From Paenibacillus sp. FSL H8-0079 (GTDB taxonomy: Bacteria > Bacillota > Bacilli > Paenibacillales > Paenibacillaceae), in the NCBI RefSeq assembly GCF_037991315.1, contig NZ_CP150300.1, positions 1,984,001-2,048,000 on the forward strand: 64,000 nt of DNA, in the 5' to 3' direction. The notes below the pieces were generated by a model, which saw nothing but the letters and a program-made list of their open reading frames with translations, searched no databases and was not told the origin of the DNA. Shown here in pieces: positions 17,886 to 26,928 of this stretch. Numbering within the stretch: the stretch's first letter is position 1; each line of letters begins with the position of its first letter. The position numbers and the translations under genes are program-made.

Positions 17886-18380
17886 TTACCCCCTTCCAGT
17901 CAGGAGGAGGGATTTAAACAGTTTCTGCTGATTGCGTTCGCCAACGGCTACCACCGTGGATTCTGCACTGATAACTACCTCCGGACCTGGGCTGATATGT
18001 TTTTTGTGATTTTTCTCTACAACGGCGATCACCGTTGCCCCAGAGTTTTGACGTACGTCCAATTCACCGATGGATTTACCGATACTTCCGAAGGATGGTT
18101 CGATTTTGTACCACTCGATAATCAGGTCGTCAAACGTGACTTCAATATTTTCAAGCTGCTTCGGTTTGTAAGTCAATCCGCCAACAATAGCAGCAATCTG
18201 TCGTGCTTCGTAATCGTCAAGCGTAATCATCGAGATACTTTGATCGGGATCATCATACTCGAAGTGGTACATTTCCCGGCGACCGTCATCGTGAATAATA
18301 ATGACAATTTTATCACCGCTGCTTGTTTCAATCTGAAATTTTTTGCCGATTCCCGGCAAGTCTGTTTCGCGTACATCCAT
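17886..18380 (-). CDS. KhtT-like antiporter regulatory subunit (RCK_C/TrkA-C domain)
   Basis: A 164-residue cytosolic protein. The N-terminal half ([19 protein letters not shown]) is the KhtT-type start, and residues about 80-160 form a TrkA-C domain ([19 protein letters not shown] and [12 protein letters not shown]). Such subunits gate the partner antiporter in response to nucleotides or ions. It is encoded just before the transporter gene on the same strand with a 4-nt gap. A GGAGGC RBS precedes the ATG. Confidence 0.9.
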   Translation of the reverse strand: MDVRETDLPGIGKKFQIETSSGDKIVIIIHDDGRREMYHFEYDDPDQSISMITLDDYEARQIAAIVGGLTYKPKQLENIEVTFDDLIIEWYKIEPSFGSIGKSIGELDVRQNSGATVIAVVEKNHKKHISPGPEVVISAESTVVAVGERNQQKLFKSLLLTGRG

Positions 18381-18673
18381 GGATTGTTGCCTCCTTATAA
18401 TTAGGGGCTGGCCACAGAAGACAGGCTTATTTCCCGAAAATGAATCATTTGCTGCTCAAAGGCACACCAAATGATACGGGTAAACAGAGCCAGAAATTCC
18501 TGACACAGCCATATGATTTGAATTTGTCGGTGTGGGTATAACAAAAATAGGTGCTGTCATAAACATTGGCTTATCTAACGTTTGCTAAAAGGGTTATAAG
18601 TTATGCACAAGCACACCGTCTTAAATACAGAGGTGTCTCCATGCAAAAGCAACCTGTAAATACGTCGTAACGG
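18381..18673. other. Non-coding gap upstream of khtT-like gene
   Basis: 293 bases between two minus-strand genes. No RBS-backed frame, no terminator and no known RNA motif were seen; it may hold the promoter of the antiporter pair. Confidence 0.4.
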
Positions 18674-19078
18674 CTAGTGAAGAGCGTTCACGTATTTGGG
18701 TGCCATCGGGGTGAGGGATACATACATGCTGGTAAACTTAATAGGCAGCAAAAATAATCTGCGTTTGAACAGACAATACCACGGTTTAAAGGACAGACCC
18801 GTTGTAGGGATTCGCAGCATCAATAACAATGCGAGGACAAGAAAGACAGGCTTATTATGCGTAACCGCAATCAGCTTGGACATAACTTGTGGATATTTGC
18901 GAATGACAGGTTTCTGCTGGGATTCGGGTATTTGTAACAACACTTCCTTATTGGAATTTGCGTCAACAGACACCCCAACGGCAGATTCGGACTGCATCGG
19001 AATAGGGAAGCACAAGGCTTGGAAAACGCACAAAATGATAATAATGGTGTAATGGAGTATTCTAGGTTGTTGTCTCAT
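18674..19078 (-). CDS. Small membrane protein of unknown function (134 aa)
   Basis: A 134-residue protein I do not recognise. The start is well supported: AAAGGAGGG lies 8 nt before the ATG on the minus strand. Residues about 9-24 (HYTIIIILCVFQALCFPI) form a signal peptide or membrane anchor, residues about 25-70 are polar, and residues about 78-95 (PVFLVLALLLMLRIPTTGL) form a second hydrophobic segment followed by a basic stretch (FKRRLFLLP), so the C-terminus is probably cytoplasmic. It lies upstream of the KhtTU-like genes on the same strand, 293 nt away. A relation to them is possible but unproven. Confidence 0.65.
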   Translation of the reverse strand: MRQQPRILHYTIIIILCVFQALCFPIPMQSESAVGVSVDANSNKEVLLQIPESQQKPVIRKYPQVMSKLIAVTHNKPVFLVLALLLMLRIPTTGLSFKPWYCLFKRRLFLLPIKFTSMYVSLTPMAPKYVNALH

Positions 19079-19109
19079 TTTGGCTTCCCTCCTTTTCCGT
19101 GAAACATAC

Positions 19110-19128
19110 TGTTATTAAAATAATAACA
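19110..19128. promoter_or_regulatory. Perfect 8-3-8 inverted repeat in a divergent promoter region
   Basis: TGTTATTA, AAA, TAATAACA. It lies 32 bp upstream of the small membrane protein start and in the region divergent to ytxC. The size and position suit an operator; no regulator is assigned. Confidence 0.45.
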
Positions 19129-19258
19129 CATTTTTGTCTTAACTCCAAACCTCTTCATAATATACTGAGAAATCATGACACGCTTTCCATCAATCCGCTT
19201 CGTATATCCCCATCGGCCTTGCCATATACTTTGAACAGGAAGGAAAGGAGTGATTCTT

Positions 19259-20203
19259 GTGGAACTGTTCGCTGTATGGACCGATGTATCGGGGCAAGAG
19301 GAAGCGGATCAATTTTATCGTTGTGTCAAGGAAAAAATCAAAGGTTTACATATAAGTAAAAGAGGATTTCGGCTCACCTTCAAACATAATGATGGAAGAG
19401 CAACCTGGGTGTGCAGAGGGAATGAGAATCACGAAGACTTCCAGCAATGGCTTCCTCGGATCAGTGATCTGCTCTCCCTTGGACTCGCTGACTTCATTAT
19501 GGAGACACAAGAACGCAGCATGGTGGAGGATATGATCACCAAGGCGTGTTCTGTCATGGATGAGCATGAGGTGGAGAAGGTTAATCGAATCTGCATGCCT
19601 CTACTATTAAATGGTGATCTGGATCAACCCGGACTTCGGGAACGCCGCCGTACTACGTTGGCCAGTGGACTAAGGCAGGATTTGGAGGATGTTCATTTTT
19701 TTCACCTTGAAGGCATTATCAATTTCCGCATACGACCATATAAGCAGGAGCTTCAGGAATTAGTGGAGTATGCGCTGGATGAGTTCTGGATGGATCGGCA
19801 GTATGAAGAGTTTATGGGGCTGTTAAAATATTTTGTATTCTTTCAGGAAGCCAAAGTACCTCTGGTCCATCTTGTTCACAAGGGAATGCATGAATTTCAG
19901 GTGCTTGATGCCGGACTTAATCTGTTACCCGTGAAAAAGGATGAACAGGTCGTTGTGGAAATGCCGGGTCTGGAACTGGAGATGGATATTGAAGATATGA
20001 TTGTAAGTACACTCATTTCGATCTCTCCTGAGAAAGTCATGCTGCATACGCGCACCCCAGAACTGCCGATCATCTCGACCATATGTCAGATCTTTGAAGA
20101 CAAGGTTCAAATATGTCATCATTGCCCGGAATGTGAAGTGCTCCGTTCAGGATTGTTGACAGGTCTTGACGCAAGTGATCTCGGCAATTATAATAACTGT
20201 TGA
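19259..20203 (+). CDS. ytxC: Sporulation-associated protein YtxC
   Basis: A 314-residue cytosolic protein of the YtxC family, whose gene lies directly before thrS in Bacillus as it does here. The start is GTG at 19259, 8 nt after AGGAAAGGAG; an earlier GTG at 19250 overlaps that site. The pattern is mainly acidic alpha-helical, with the YALDEFWMDRQYEEFM region typical. A pair of cysteines near the end (QICHHCPEC) could bind metal. Family members are linked to sporulation by expression, but the molecular activity is unknown. It is separated from thrS by the T-box leader. Confidence 0.85.
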   Translation: MELFAVWTDVSGQEEADQFYRCVKEKIKGLHISKRGFRLTFKHNDGRATWVCRGNENHEDFQQWLPRISDLLSLGLADFIMETQERSMVEDMITKACSVMDEHEVEKVNRICMPLLLNGDLDQPGLRERRRTTLASGLRQDLEDVHFFHLEGIINFRIRPYKQELQELVEYALDEFWMDRQYEEFMGLLKYFVFFQEAKVPLVHLVHKGMHEFQVLDAGLNLLPVKKDEQVVVEMPGLELEMDIEDMIVSTLISISPEKVMLHTRTPELPIISTICQIFEDKVQICHHCPECEVLRSGLLTGLDASDLGNYNNC

Positions 20204-20241
20204 TCCATGAATTTTTCATGTGAACCATTGAACCAAAAGCG

Positions 20242-20270
20242 TTGACAAAGACAACAACCACACGCAAGAT
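20242..20270 (+). promoter_or_regulatory. Candidate thrS promoter
   Basis: TTGACA (20242-20247), 17-nt spacer, CAAGAT (20265-20270). The -35 is perfect and the -10 weak. It lies just upstream of the T-box leader. Confidence 0.45.
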
Positions 20271-20527
20271 CGGTGCAGAGAGAGGAACCCTGGCTGAAAT
20301 TTCCTCCGGATATCACGTATGGTTTACCCCTTTGTAGCTGCAATTTTGAAAGTGGAGTTAGAATATCGCCTTTATTGGGGATTATCCGCGAGTAAGGATC
20401 TGCCGGGTCATGCCCGTTATCGTCATGCCAATGAGGGCTGTATTTCCGAATAGGGATGAATCAGCTGAATTAGGGTGGAACCACGAGTATATGTCACTCG
20501 TCCCTTTGCCGGGACGGGTGTTTTTTG
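20271..20527 (+). ncRNA. T-box riboswitch leader of thrS
   Basis: The 14-nt T-box AGGGTGGAACCACG is at 20472-20485, directly before a terminator in which CACTCGTCCC (20495-20504) pairs with GGGACGGGTG (20511-20520), followed by six T residues. The upstream GCAGAGAGAGGAA and GGCTGAAA are Stem I elements. Uncharged tRNA-Thr should bind and stabilise the antiterminator. The specifier codon was not assigned with certainty. Confidence 0.93.
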
Positions 20528-20618
20528 CGTTCCTTTGCAAAATGACTGGAATAGCAATAGATAATCAGTCCATGAACATCTGGACACGAAGGTTACATTT
20601 ACAGGGGGAATGAGACAA

Positions 20619-22556
20619 ATGGCAGTTAACATTAAACTACCGGATGGTTCGGTACGTGAGTACGCAGATGGCAGCAGTATTGAGGACGTAGCCGCTTCGA
20701 TTAGCAGCGGATTGCGCAAAAATGCCGTAGCTGGCAAGCTGGATGGTATCGTGGTGGACTTGTCCACAACGCTTCATGAAGGAGCATTGGTGGAAATCGT
20801 CACTTTGGATTCACCAGAAGGACTTGAAGTGATGCGTCATAGTACAGCTCACTTGATGGCTCAAGCGGTGAAACGTTTGTATGGTAACCAAGAGGTACGC
20901 CTCGGCATTGGCCCAGTCATCGAAGATGGTTTCTACTATGATATGGATCTTGAACAAGCGCTCAATCCCGAAGATCTGCAAAAGATCGAGAAGGAAATGG
21001 AACGTATTGTGAACGAGAACTTGCCAATTGTACGTAAGGAAGTTAGCCGCGAGGACGCGATTAAAACGTTCGAAGAAGTTGGCGACCCATACAAACTTGA
21101 GTTGATTCGTGACTTGCCAGAAGACAGCGTGATCACGATTTATGAGCAAGGCGAATTCTTCGACTTGTGTCGTGGTCCTCACGTACCGTCGACTAGCAAA
21201 ATCAAAGTGTTCAAACTGATGAATGTCGCGGGTGCTTACTGGCGCGGAGATAGCAAAAACAAAATGCTTCAACGTATCTATGGTACGGCTTTTGTGAAAA
21301 AAGCACAGCTGGACGAGCATCTGCACTTCCTTGAAGAAGCTCGCAAACGGGATCACCGCAAGCTGGGTAAAGAGCTCGAAATGTTCACATTCTCCCAACT
21401 GGTCGGACAAGGGCTGCCAATCTGGTTGCCTAATGGTGCGAAGCTGCGCCGTACTCTGGAACGTTATATTGTGGATCTGGAAGAAAGTCTTGGATACCAG
21501 CACGTATACACACCAGTTCTGGGTAACGTGGAATTGTACAAAACATCCGGACACTGGGAGCACTACCAGGATGATATGTTCCCGAAAATGGTTATGGATA
21601 ACGAGGAACTCGTTCTCCGTCCAATGAACTGTCCTCACCATATGATGGTGTACAAGTCCAGCATGCACAGCTACCGTGATCTACCAATCCGGATTGCCGA
21701 GCTTGGCATGATGCACCGTTATGAAATGTCGGGGGCGTTAACAGGTCTGCACCGTGTACGCGCAATGACACTGAACGATTCACACATTTTTGCACGTCCG
21801 GATCAGATCAAAGAAGAATTTGCTCGTGTTATCGAGTTGATTCAAACGGTGTACAAAGATTTCGGGATCAACGAATACCGTTTCCGTCTGTCCTATCGCG
21901 ATCCGAAGGATACCGAGAAATACTTCCAGAACGACGAGATGTGGGAAATGTCCCAACGCATGCTGCGTGAAGTTGTGGAAGAACTTGACCTTCCATTTTA
22001 TGAAGCAGAAGGTGAAGCGGCGTTCTACGGTCCGAAGCTGGATGTGCAGATCAAAACAGCACTGGGTAAAGAAGAAACATTGTCTACTGTTCAACTGGAC
22101 TTCCTGTTGCCTGAGCGCTTTGAACTTGAATATGTGGGAGATGACGGACAGAAACATCGTCCGGTCGTTATTCACCGCGGTGTAATTAGTACAATGGAAC
22201 GTTTCACAGCATTCTTGCTGGAGAACTTTGCAGGAGCTTTCCCGCTGTGGTTGTCTCCGGTTCAAGCGAAAGTGATTCCGGTATCCGGAAACTTCGACGA
22301 TTATGCGCGTGAAGTGGAAGCGAAGCTGAAACGTGCGGGGATCTCTGCTGAAGCCGATCTGCGGAATGAGAAGCTTGGATATAAAATCCGTGAGGCGCAG
22401 CTGGAGAAAATGCCTTATATGTTTGTTGTCGGTGAGAATGAGCGTAATGCAGAAGCGGTATCCGTGCGTAAGCGTGGAGAAGGCGATCTGGGTATGAAAC
22501 CGCTCGATGAGATCATTGCTCAACTGAAAGAGGAAATTGCAACACGTCTGGTCTAA
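20619..22556 (+). CDS. thrS: Threonyl-tRNA synthetase
   Basis: A 645-residue class II aminoacyl-tRNA synthetase charging tRNA-Thr. Domains in order: TGS (about residues 1-62), editing domain with the HxxxH zinc motif in [12 protein letters not shown], catalytic core with [12 protein letters not shown] (zinc-binding Cys) and [16 protein letters not shown], and the C-terminal anticodon-binding domain ([10 protein letters not shown] onward). I prefer the ATG at 20619, 8 nt after AGGGGGAA; the ATG at 20610 overlaps that site. It is controlled by the T-box leader just upstream. Confidence 0.98.
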   Translation: MAVNIKLPDGSVREYADGSSIEDVAASISSGLRKNAVAGKLDGIVVDLSTTLHEGALVEIVTLDSPEGLEVMRHSTAHLMAQAVKRLYGNQEVRLGIGPVIEDGFYYDMDLEQALNPEDLQKIEKEMERIVNENLPIVRKEVSREDAIKTFEEVGDPYKLELIRDLPEDSVITIYEQGEFFDLCRGPHVPSTSKIKVFKLMNVAGAYWRGDSKNKMLQRIYGTAFVKKAQLDEHLHFLEEARKRDHRKLGKELEMFTFSQLVGQGLPIWLPNGAKLRRTLERYIVDLEESLGYQHVYTPVLGNVELYKTSGHWEHYQDDMFPKMVMDNEELVLRPMNCPHHMMVYKSSMHSYRDLPIRIAELGMMHRYEMSGALTGLHRVRAMTLNDSHIFARPDQIKEEFARVIELIQTVYKDFGINEYRFRLSYRDPKDTEKYFQNDEMWEMSQRMLREVVEELDLPFYEAEGEAAFYGPKLDVQIKTALGKEETLSTVQLDFLLPERFELEYVGDDGQKHRPVVIHRGVISTMERFTAFLLENFAGAFPLWLSPVQAKVIPVSGNFDDYAREVEAKLKRAGISAEADLRNEKLGYKIREAQLEKMPYMFVVGENERNAEAVSVRKRGEGDLGMKPLDEIIAQLKEEIATRLV

Positions 22557-22608
22557 ATGAACAAATGATCTATCAGATAACCAGTGCATAAGTTGCCTGA
22601 CTAATCAG

Positions 22609-22659
22609 AAAAACGCCTGAATGACATGGGATTGACCTATGTTATTCAGGCGTTTTTTC
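22609..22659 (+). terminator. Terminator after thrS
   Basis: AAAACGCCTGAAT (22610-22622) pairs with ATTCAGGCGTTTT (22644-22656), with further pairing of ACAT/ATGT inside and a T-run. Confidence 0.93.
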
Positions 22660-22731
22660 GTAGTGTTTGTTGTGAAAAGTATAGACTAATTGCTTTTTGG
22701 AAAACCTTTGCAGTGAGGGGGAGGTTATACA

Positions 22732-23520
22732 ATGAAAAAGCAATTCTCAATTCAAAAGAAACATATACGGGGTTTACTGGTTGGCTGTGTAATGTTCGCC
22801 GGGATGACGATTAGCCTGAATCAGGCGGATGCCTATACATTTGAAGAGGAAAGTGCAGTACTGCATGTCGAGAGTCGCAGCAGCAGTGAAGCTCCGATTA
22901 TTGAGACTTCGAGCAAGCCTATTCAGGAATTTCCGGAACAGGTCAGCGTTCAATACAGCGATGAGGCCCAGCTGACAACGATGGTGTATATGGCTTTACT
23001 ATGGTCACCACAACCGATGGTCATCCCAAGGCCTGAGCTTCCCGAGAAACAGGTGGTTGACCCGGCTATGCCCGTGCTTGCGCCACGTTCAGAACAGGTG
23101 CTGGGTACACAGAAGGTGACAGCAACAGGATATACAGCAGGGGTGGAGTCTACAGGAAAAGGACCTAAACATCCCCAATATGGAATTACGTATTCCGGTG
23201 TCAAAGTACGCCGTGATAAAGAAACAGTTTCCACGATTGCAGCTGATCCGAAGTTGTTCCCGATGGGCTCCATTCTGTATATTCCGGGCTATGGATACGG
23301 GATTGTTGCAGATACGGGTTCAGCGATCAAAGGCAATAAGATCGATCTGTATTTCCCCACAACCAAGCAAGTGTACAAGGAATGGGGCAAAAAGGATGTG
23401 GAGGTACAGGTGATCAGGCAAGGCGCTGGCAAGTGTACAGAAAAGATGCTCAGCGAGTTAGCAGATGCGATTGACGTGTACAAATCCGTACCGGACTCCT
23501 GGTTGGACAAGGCCATTTAA
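22732..23520 (+). CDS. Secreted 3D-domain protein (putative cell-wall hydrolase)
   Basis: A 262-residue exported protein. Residues 1-34 form a signal peptide (basic start, hydrophobic [16 protein letters not shown], then NQADAYT). The middle is a low-complexity linker. Residues about 125-225 form the 3D domain named for three conserved aspartates: [21 protein letters not shown] and KIDLYF. This double-psi beta-barrel fold occurs in lytic transglycosylase-like proteins such as YocH and YabE. It lacks LysM or G5 repeats, so how it attaches to the wall is unclear. GGGGGAGG precedes the ATG, after the thrS terminator. Confidence 0.87.
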   Translation: MKKQFSIQKKHIRGLLVGCVMFAGMTISLNQADAYTFEEESAVLHVESRSSSEAPIIETSSKPIQEFPEQVSVQYSDEAQLTTMVYMALLWSPQPMVIPRPELPEKQVVDPAMPVLAPRSEQVLGTQKVTATGYTAGVESTGKGPKHPQYGITYSGVKVRRDKETVSTIAADPKLFPMGSILYIPGYGYGIVADTGSAIKGNKIDLYFPTTKQVYKEWGKKDVEVQVIRQGAGKCTEKMLSELADAIDVYKSVPDSWLDKAI

Positions 23521-23535
23521 TTTCACATGTTCACA

Positions 23536-23566
23536 TGAATAACTAAAGTGCTCTCTTCACATAATA
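23536..23566 (+). promoter_or_regulatory. Candidate sigma-G/sigma-F promoter
   Basis: TGAATA (23536-23541), 18-nt spacer, CATAATA (23560-23566). This fits the forespore sigma-G consensus (TGAATA, CATACTA) with one mismatch and lies about 70 nt before the spore-protein candidate. Confidence 0.65.
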
Positions 23567-23631
23567 TTGACTGGGGACGAACCCCGCGGTGCAGCAATGC
23601 AGCGTAAATATGAAGAGAGAGGTGATTCGTT

Positions 23632-23841
23632 GTGGCTAAAAAATCACAAGGGTACCAAACGCCAAACGAGAAGTACAATGCAGAGTTTGGAGAAGAGAAT
23701 GCAGCATCTAAAGTGAAGCAATCCGCTCAACACAAAGTACAAGATAATTTCCAAACACCTGATGAAAAATATAATGCCGAGTTTGGTGTAGAAAACACAG
23801 GCCAAACAAGCCAAGGCAAAGCATCAAAATACAAAAAATAA
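23632..23841 (+). CDS. Small acid-soluble spore protein candidate (gamma-type-like)
   Basis: A 69-residue, very polar protein rich in Gln, Lys, Asn and Glu. It consists of two near-identical repeats: YQTPNEKYNAEFGEEN near residues 8-23 and FQTPDEKYNAEFGVEN near 40-55. The NAEFGxE segment resembles the protease (GPR) cleavage sequence of gamma-type SASPs (EFASE). The start is GTG at 23632, with GAGAGGTG 8 nt upstream. The sigma-G-like promoter before it fits forespore expression and a role as an amino-acid store in spores. The family assignment is moderate because the repeats differ from classical SspE. Confidence 0.68.
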   Translation: MAKKSQGYQTPNEKYNAEFGEENAASKVKQSAQHKVQDNFQTPDEKYNAEFGVENTGQTSQGKASKYKK

Positions 23842-23870
23842 TTGAAGATTCATTAAATTAAATGAAGATT

Positions 23871-23905
23871 CAGCACCCTGGAGCAGCTGCTCCGGGGTGT
23901 TTTAC
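23871..23905 (+). terminator. Terminator after the spore-protein candidate
   Basis: CACCCTGGAGCAG pairs with CTGCTCCGGGGTG, followed by TTTTA. Confidence 0.82.
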
Positions 23906-24038
23906 ATATGTGAAGTTTTACAAAAATATCCTCCCATCTCAGTCTCGAGACCGAGAAGACTTCCATCTGCCGCCGCTGTTCTCATTGTCTTGTCTGAGTT
24001 ACACTGGATACATAATACAGACGAAGGAGACATGAGCG

Positions 24039-25070
24039 ATGAAACGATCTACGCGTGACCGCTGGTGGGTAGGTATACCTCTTATTGCTATTGGTGCGAT
24101 GATCTTGTTCAGACAATTGGGATATGACATTGATGTAGGATATATTTTCAGAACATATTGGCCGTTATTTCTAATCTGGTGGGGGGTCAAAGGAATTTCG
24201 GAGATTCGTCGCAATGGGGGTTACGCCTTCATTGGACCGGTAATTGTCCTGGCGATCGGTGGATATTTTCTTGCACGCAACCTGGGATGGATTGATTATT
24301 CCATGGGGGAGTTCATCCGTTATCTGATTCCGGTTATGCTGATTGGCGGAGGATTGTTCGTACTGATTGGGCCACGACGTCGTGATCGGAAACATCATGA
24401 CAAGATGCAGCCACCTCCAGCACCGGAGCAACCTTATAAACCGTTGTCCCCTGAGGATCTGGAGATGCCATCTTCGTTTGACGAACAATTCGAGAAAACA
24501 TTTGGCAAACCGAAACAGGAACAGAAGAACGATTCATATGGCTCGTTCAATACAGCTAAGGAAAACCTGGCTTCCTATGAACATCAGCAGTATCAGAAGC
24601 ACAACGCTCACGGTTCAACTCAAAAGAAATATGAAAAATATGATGACAATGACCAGTATGATGATTCTAGCTACTATGGTGGCAGTGGCAATACCATTAA
24701 TAAATCAGCATTCATTGGCGATCTGTACATGGGACAGGAAGTGTTCTCGTTGAAACCGATGAACATCTCGGCTTTTATCGGAGATACGGTGATTGATTTG
24801 ACCAAAGCACAGATTCCTTATGGGGAGACGAAGATTGTCATTTCTTCATTTATTGGGGATGTGAAAGTATTTGTTCCAGAAGATATGGACCTGGGTGTGA
24901 CGGTGACGACGAATTCCTTCATTGGAGACATGTCATTGTTGAACCAGAAACGTGGCGGATTCCTGAGTAGTGCCCAGGCTGAAACGGCCCATTATCGTGA
25001 AGCAAGCAAAAAGGTGCGGATTATTGTAAGTGTGTTTATCGGAGACGTCAAAGTCAATAAGGTGGGTTAA
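24039..25070 (+). CDS. liaF: LiaF-like membrane regulator of cell-envelope stress signalling
   Basis: A 343-residue protein encoded first in a liaFSR operon. Four membrane segments occupy residues about 10-110 (VGIPLIAIGAMILF, PLFLIWWGV, VIVLAIGGYFLA, LIPVMLIGGGLFVLIG). A polar linker (about 115-215) is followed by the LiaF C-terminal domain. That domain carries five repeats of an FIGD motif (SAFIGD twice, SSFIGD, NSFIGD, SVFIGD), suggesting a stacked beta structure. In Bacillus LiaF holds LiaS/LiaR inactive until cell-wall antibiotics act. AAGGAGA lies 8 nt before the ATG. There is no liaIH pair in the window. Confidence 0.9.
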   Translation: MKRSTRDRWWVGIPLIAIGAMILFRQLGYDIDVGYIFRTYWPLFLIWWGVKGISEIRRNGGYAFIGPVIVLAIGGYFLARNLGWIDYSMGEFIRYLIPVMLIGGGLFVLIGPRRRDRKHHDKMQPPPAPEQPYKPLSPEDLEMPSSFDEQFEKTFGKPKQEQKNDSYGSFNTAKENLASYEHQQYQKHNAHGSTQKKYEKYDDNDQYDDSSYYGGSGNTINKSAFIGDLYMGQEVFSLKPMNISAFIGDTVIDLTKAQIPYGETKIVISSFIGDVKVFVPEDMDLGVTVTTNSFIGDMSLLNQKRGGFLSSAQAETAHYREASKKVRIIVSVFIGDVKVNKVG

Positions 25071-25073
25071 TGC

Positions 25074-26099
25074 ATGATTCGAACCATTCTCAAGGCCAAT
25101 AAGTGGGAACTGATGATGTATTTTGCGCTAACCGGTCTGATTACGCTGGGTGGATTCTATCTATTGTATGGAGAGGTATTGATGGGGGCTGGTCGTCAGC
25201 GGGCATGGACCTATGTTGCCGTTGTTGTGCTGGCCACCGTTATCACCGGATACATTGCTGCTCTGCGCCTTCAGCGCAAGATTGACCTGCTTGATCTCAA
25301 CATGTTGAAAGTGTCCAAGGGCAATCTGGCGGTGCGCATGCCTGAGGTGGATGACGCTTCGTTCGGTCGTGTCTATCAGGAGTTCAATGTCATGATGGAT
25401 TCGATTGAGAAAAAGATGAGACTGCTTCAGCGTCTCGGTGAGCAGGAAGTTATTGAGAAGGAGCAAGCCTCGGAGCGGGCTGTGCTTGAAGAACGCAAAC
25501 GAATGGCAAGAGATCTCCATGACACGGTTAGCCAGCAGCTGTTTGCGATGCATATGTCGGCTTCGTCCTTGCCGCGTCTGCTAGAGAAGAATCCGGAACA
25601 TGGCGGTAAAGTACTGGACCAATTGATTCAGATGTCACATATTGCACAACGTCAGATGCGTGGACTGATTGCCCAACTTCGACCAGTGGAGCTGGAAGGG
25701 CGTGATCTGTCCGCGGCACTGGATAGCTGGTTTCCTGATTATTGCAGGCAGAATGGTCTTAAAGGTGTGAAAGAGCTGGAACTGGATGGCGGAATCTCGG
25801 ATGCCATTGAGCACCAGCTGTTTCTTGTTATTCAGGAGGCCATTGCTAATGTAGTGAAGCATGCAGAGGCGGGGATGGTCAGTCTGTCCATACGGGAGAG
25901 TGAACATCAGATCAGCATGAGCATCAGCGATGATGGTCAGGGATTTTTGCAGCAAGCTGAGCGTCCAGGGTCCTACGGATTATCCACCATGCGTGAACGA
26001 GCGGAGAAGCTTGGTGGGCAAGTTCAGATTATATCGAAGCCGGGAGCGGGAACAACGGTACGGGTATTCATCCCGAAATTCCCGAACGTTCCTGAGTGA
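25074..26099 (+). CDS. liaS: LiaS-like sensor histidine kinase
   Basis: A 341-residue NarL-group kinase. Two N-terminal membrane segments (about residues 12-32 and 44-65) are separated by a very short outside loop, the intramembrane-sensing design, followed by HAMP. The phospho-accepting His149 is in ARDLHDTVSQQL (HisKA_3), and the ATP-binding domain contains EAIANVVKHAEA and the G-box GQGFL. It starts 3 nt after liaF, with AAGGTGGG as RBS, and is followed by liaR. It senses envelope damage together with LiaF. Confidence 0.92.
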   Translation: MIRTILKANKWELMMYFALTGLITLGGFYLLYGEVLMGAGRQRAWTYVAVVVLATVITGYIAALRLQRKIDLLDLNMLKVSKGNLAVRMPEVDDASFGRVYQEFNVMMDSIEKKMRLLQRLGEQEVIEKEQASERAVLEERKRMARDLHDTVSQQLFAMHMSASSLPRLLEKNPEHGGKVLDQLIQMSHIAQRQMRGLIAQLRPVELEGRDLSAALDSWFPDYCRQNGLKGVKELELDGGISDAIEHQLFLVIQEAIANVVKHAEAGMVSLSIRESEHQISMSISDDGQGFLQQAERPGSYGLSTMRERAEKLGGQVQIISKPGAGTTVRVFIPKFPNVPE

Positions 26100-26117
26100 A
26101 CTAGAGGGGGAGACGAA

Positions 26118-26780
26118 TTGAGCGGTAAAGTAAACGTGATGATTGTGGATGACCATGACATGGTGCGAATGGGGTTAAAAACGTATCTGATGCTGGAGCC
26201 TACTTTTCATGTGATGGGAGAAGCGGGCCATGGACAGGATGCGCTTGATCAGTTGCGTAAGTTAAATGATAGTGAAATGCCGGACTTGATCCTGATGGAT
26301 CTGATGATGCCTATAATGAATGGCGCTGAAGCAACAAAAGCCATTATGACTGAATTTCCGAAGATGAAGATTGTAATGCTCACGAGTTTCTTGGAGGATG
26401 ATCTTGTTGTTCAAGCGATTGAAGCCGGAGCGGTCAGTTATGTGCTGAAGACCGTTTCTGCGGAAGAACTGATCTATGCTCTTCAAGGAGCTTATAGAGG
26501 CATGCCTGTGATGACAGGTGATGTATCGCAGGCATTGACTCGGGGAATCAGACAGCGTACAGCGAGAGAGAGTGAATCAGGTCTGACTGAACGGGAGAAG
26601 GAAGTGCTGTTGCTTATTGCAGAGGGAAAGACCAACAAAGACATTGGAGAAGAATTACATATCAGTATCAAAACCGTCAAAACACATGTGAGCAACCTGC
26701 TGATGAAATGCGAGATGGATGATCGTACACAATTGGCTATCTATGCGCATCGTCAAGGCTGGGTGAAAACGAAAGGGTAA
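26118..26780 (+). CDS. liaR: LiaR-like response regulator (NarL/LuxR family)
   Basis: A 220-residue regulator. The receiver domain has the acidic pair in IVDDHD, the phosphorylated Asp61 in ILMDLMMP, and the conserved Lys in VLKTVSAEE. The C-terminal LuxR-type HTH is LTEREKEVLLLIAEGKTNKD and the following residues up to TVKTHVSNLLMK. The start codon is TTG at 26118, after GAGGGGGA. It completes the liaFSR operon. The target genes are not evident in the window. Confidence 0.92.
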   Translation: MSGKVNVMIVDDHDMVRMGLKTYLMLEPTFHVMGEAGHGQDALDQLRKLNDSEMPDLILMDLMMPIMNGAEATKAIMTEFPKMKIVMLTSFLEDDLVVQAIEAGAVSYVLKTVSAEELIYALQGAYRGMPVMTGDVSQALTRGIRQRTARESESGLTEREKEVLLLIAEGKTNKDIGEELHISIKTVKTHVSNLLMKCEMDDRTQLAIYAHRQGWVKTKG

Positions 26781-26843
26781 AATGCTGTCATGACGGGGGA
26801 AATAATCTATTCTTACGTGCTTTTATCTCCTTTTTAATTGTTT

Positions 26844-26861
26844 TTAAGGTACGGTTAAGGT
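26844..26861 (+). promoter_or_regulatory. Direct heptamer repeats upstream of htrA (OmpR-family binding site candidate)
   Basis: TTAAGGT at 26844-26850 and again at 26855-26861, an 11-bp period. That is one helical turn, the usual spacing for PhoB/PhoP/CssR-type regulators. It lies about 70-85 nt before the htrA start, and an OmpR-family regulator gene follows htrA. Confidence 0.55.
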
Positions 26862-26928
26862 TTAAAGTACAAAATAAGGACAGTTAAAGAATATCTCTTG
26901 GGAATAAGAGATTGGGAGGTAGAGAGGC

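Noticed and set aside
20811-22589. Two long minus-strand frames opposite thrS
   Set aside because: Both lie entirely against the conserved synthetase and lack start signals; they result from the strong codon bias of thrS.
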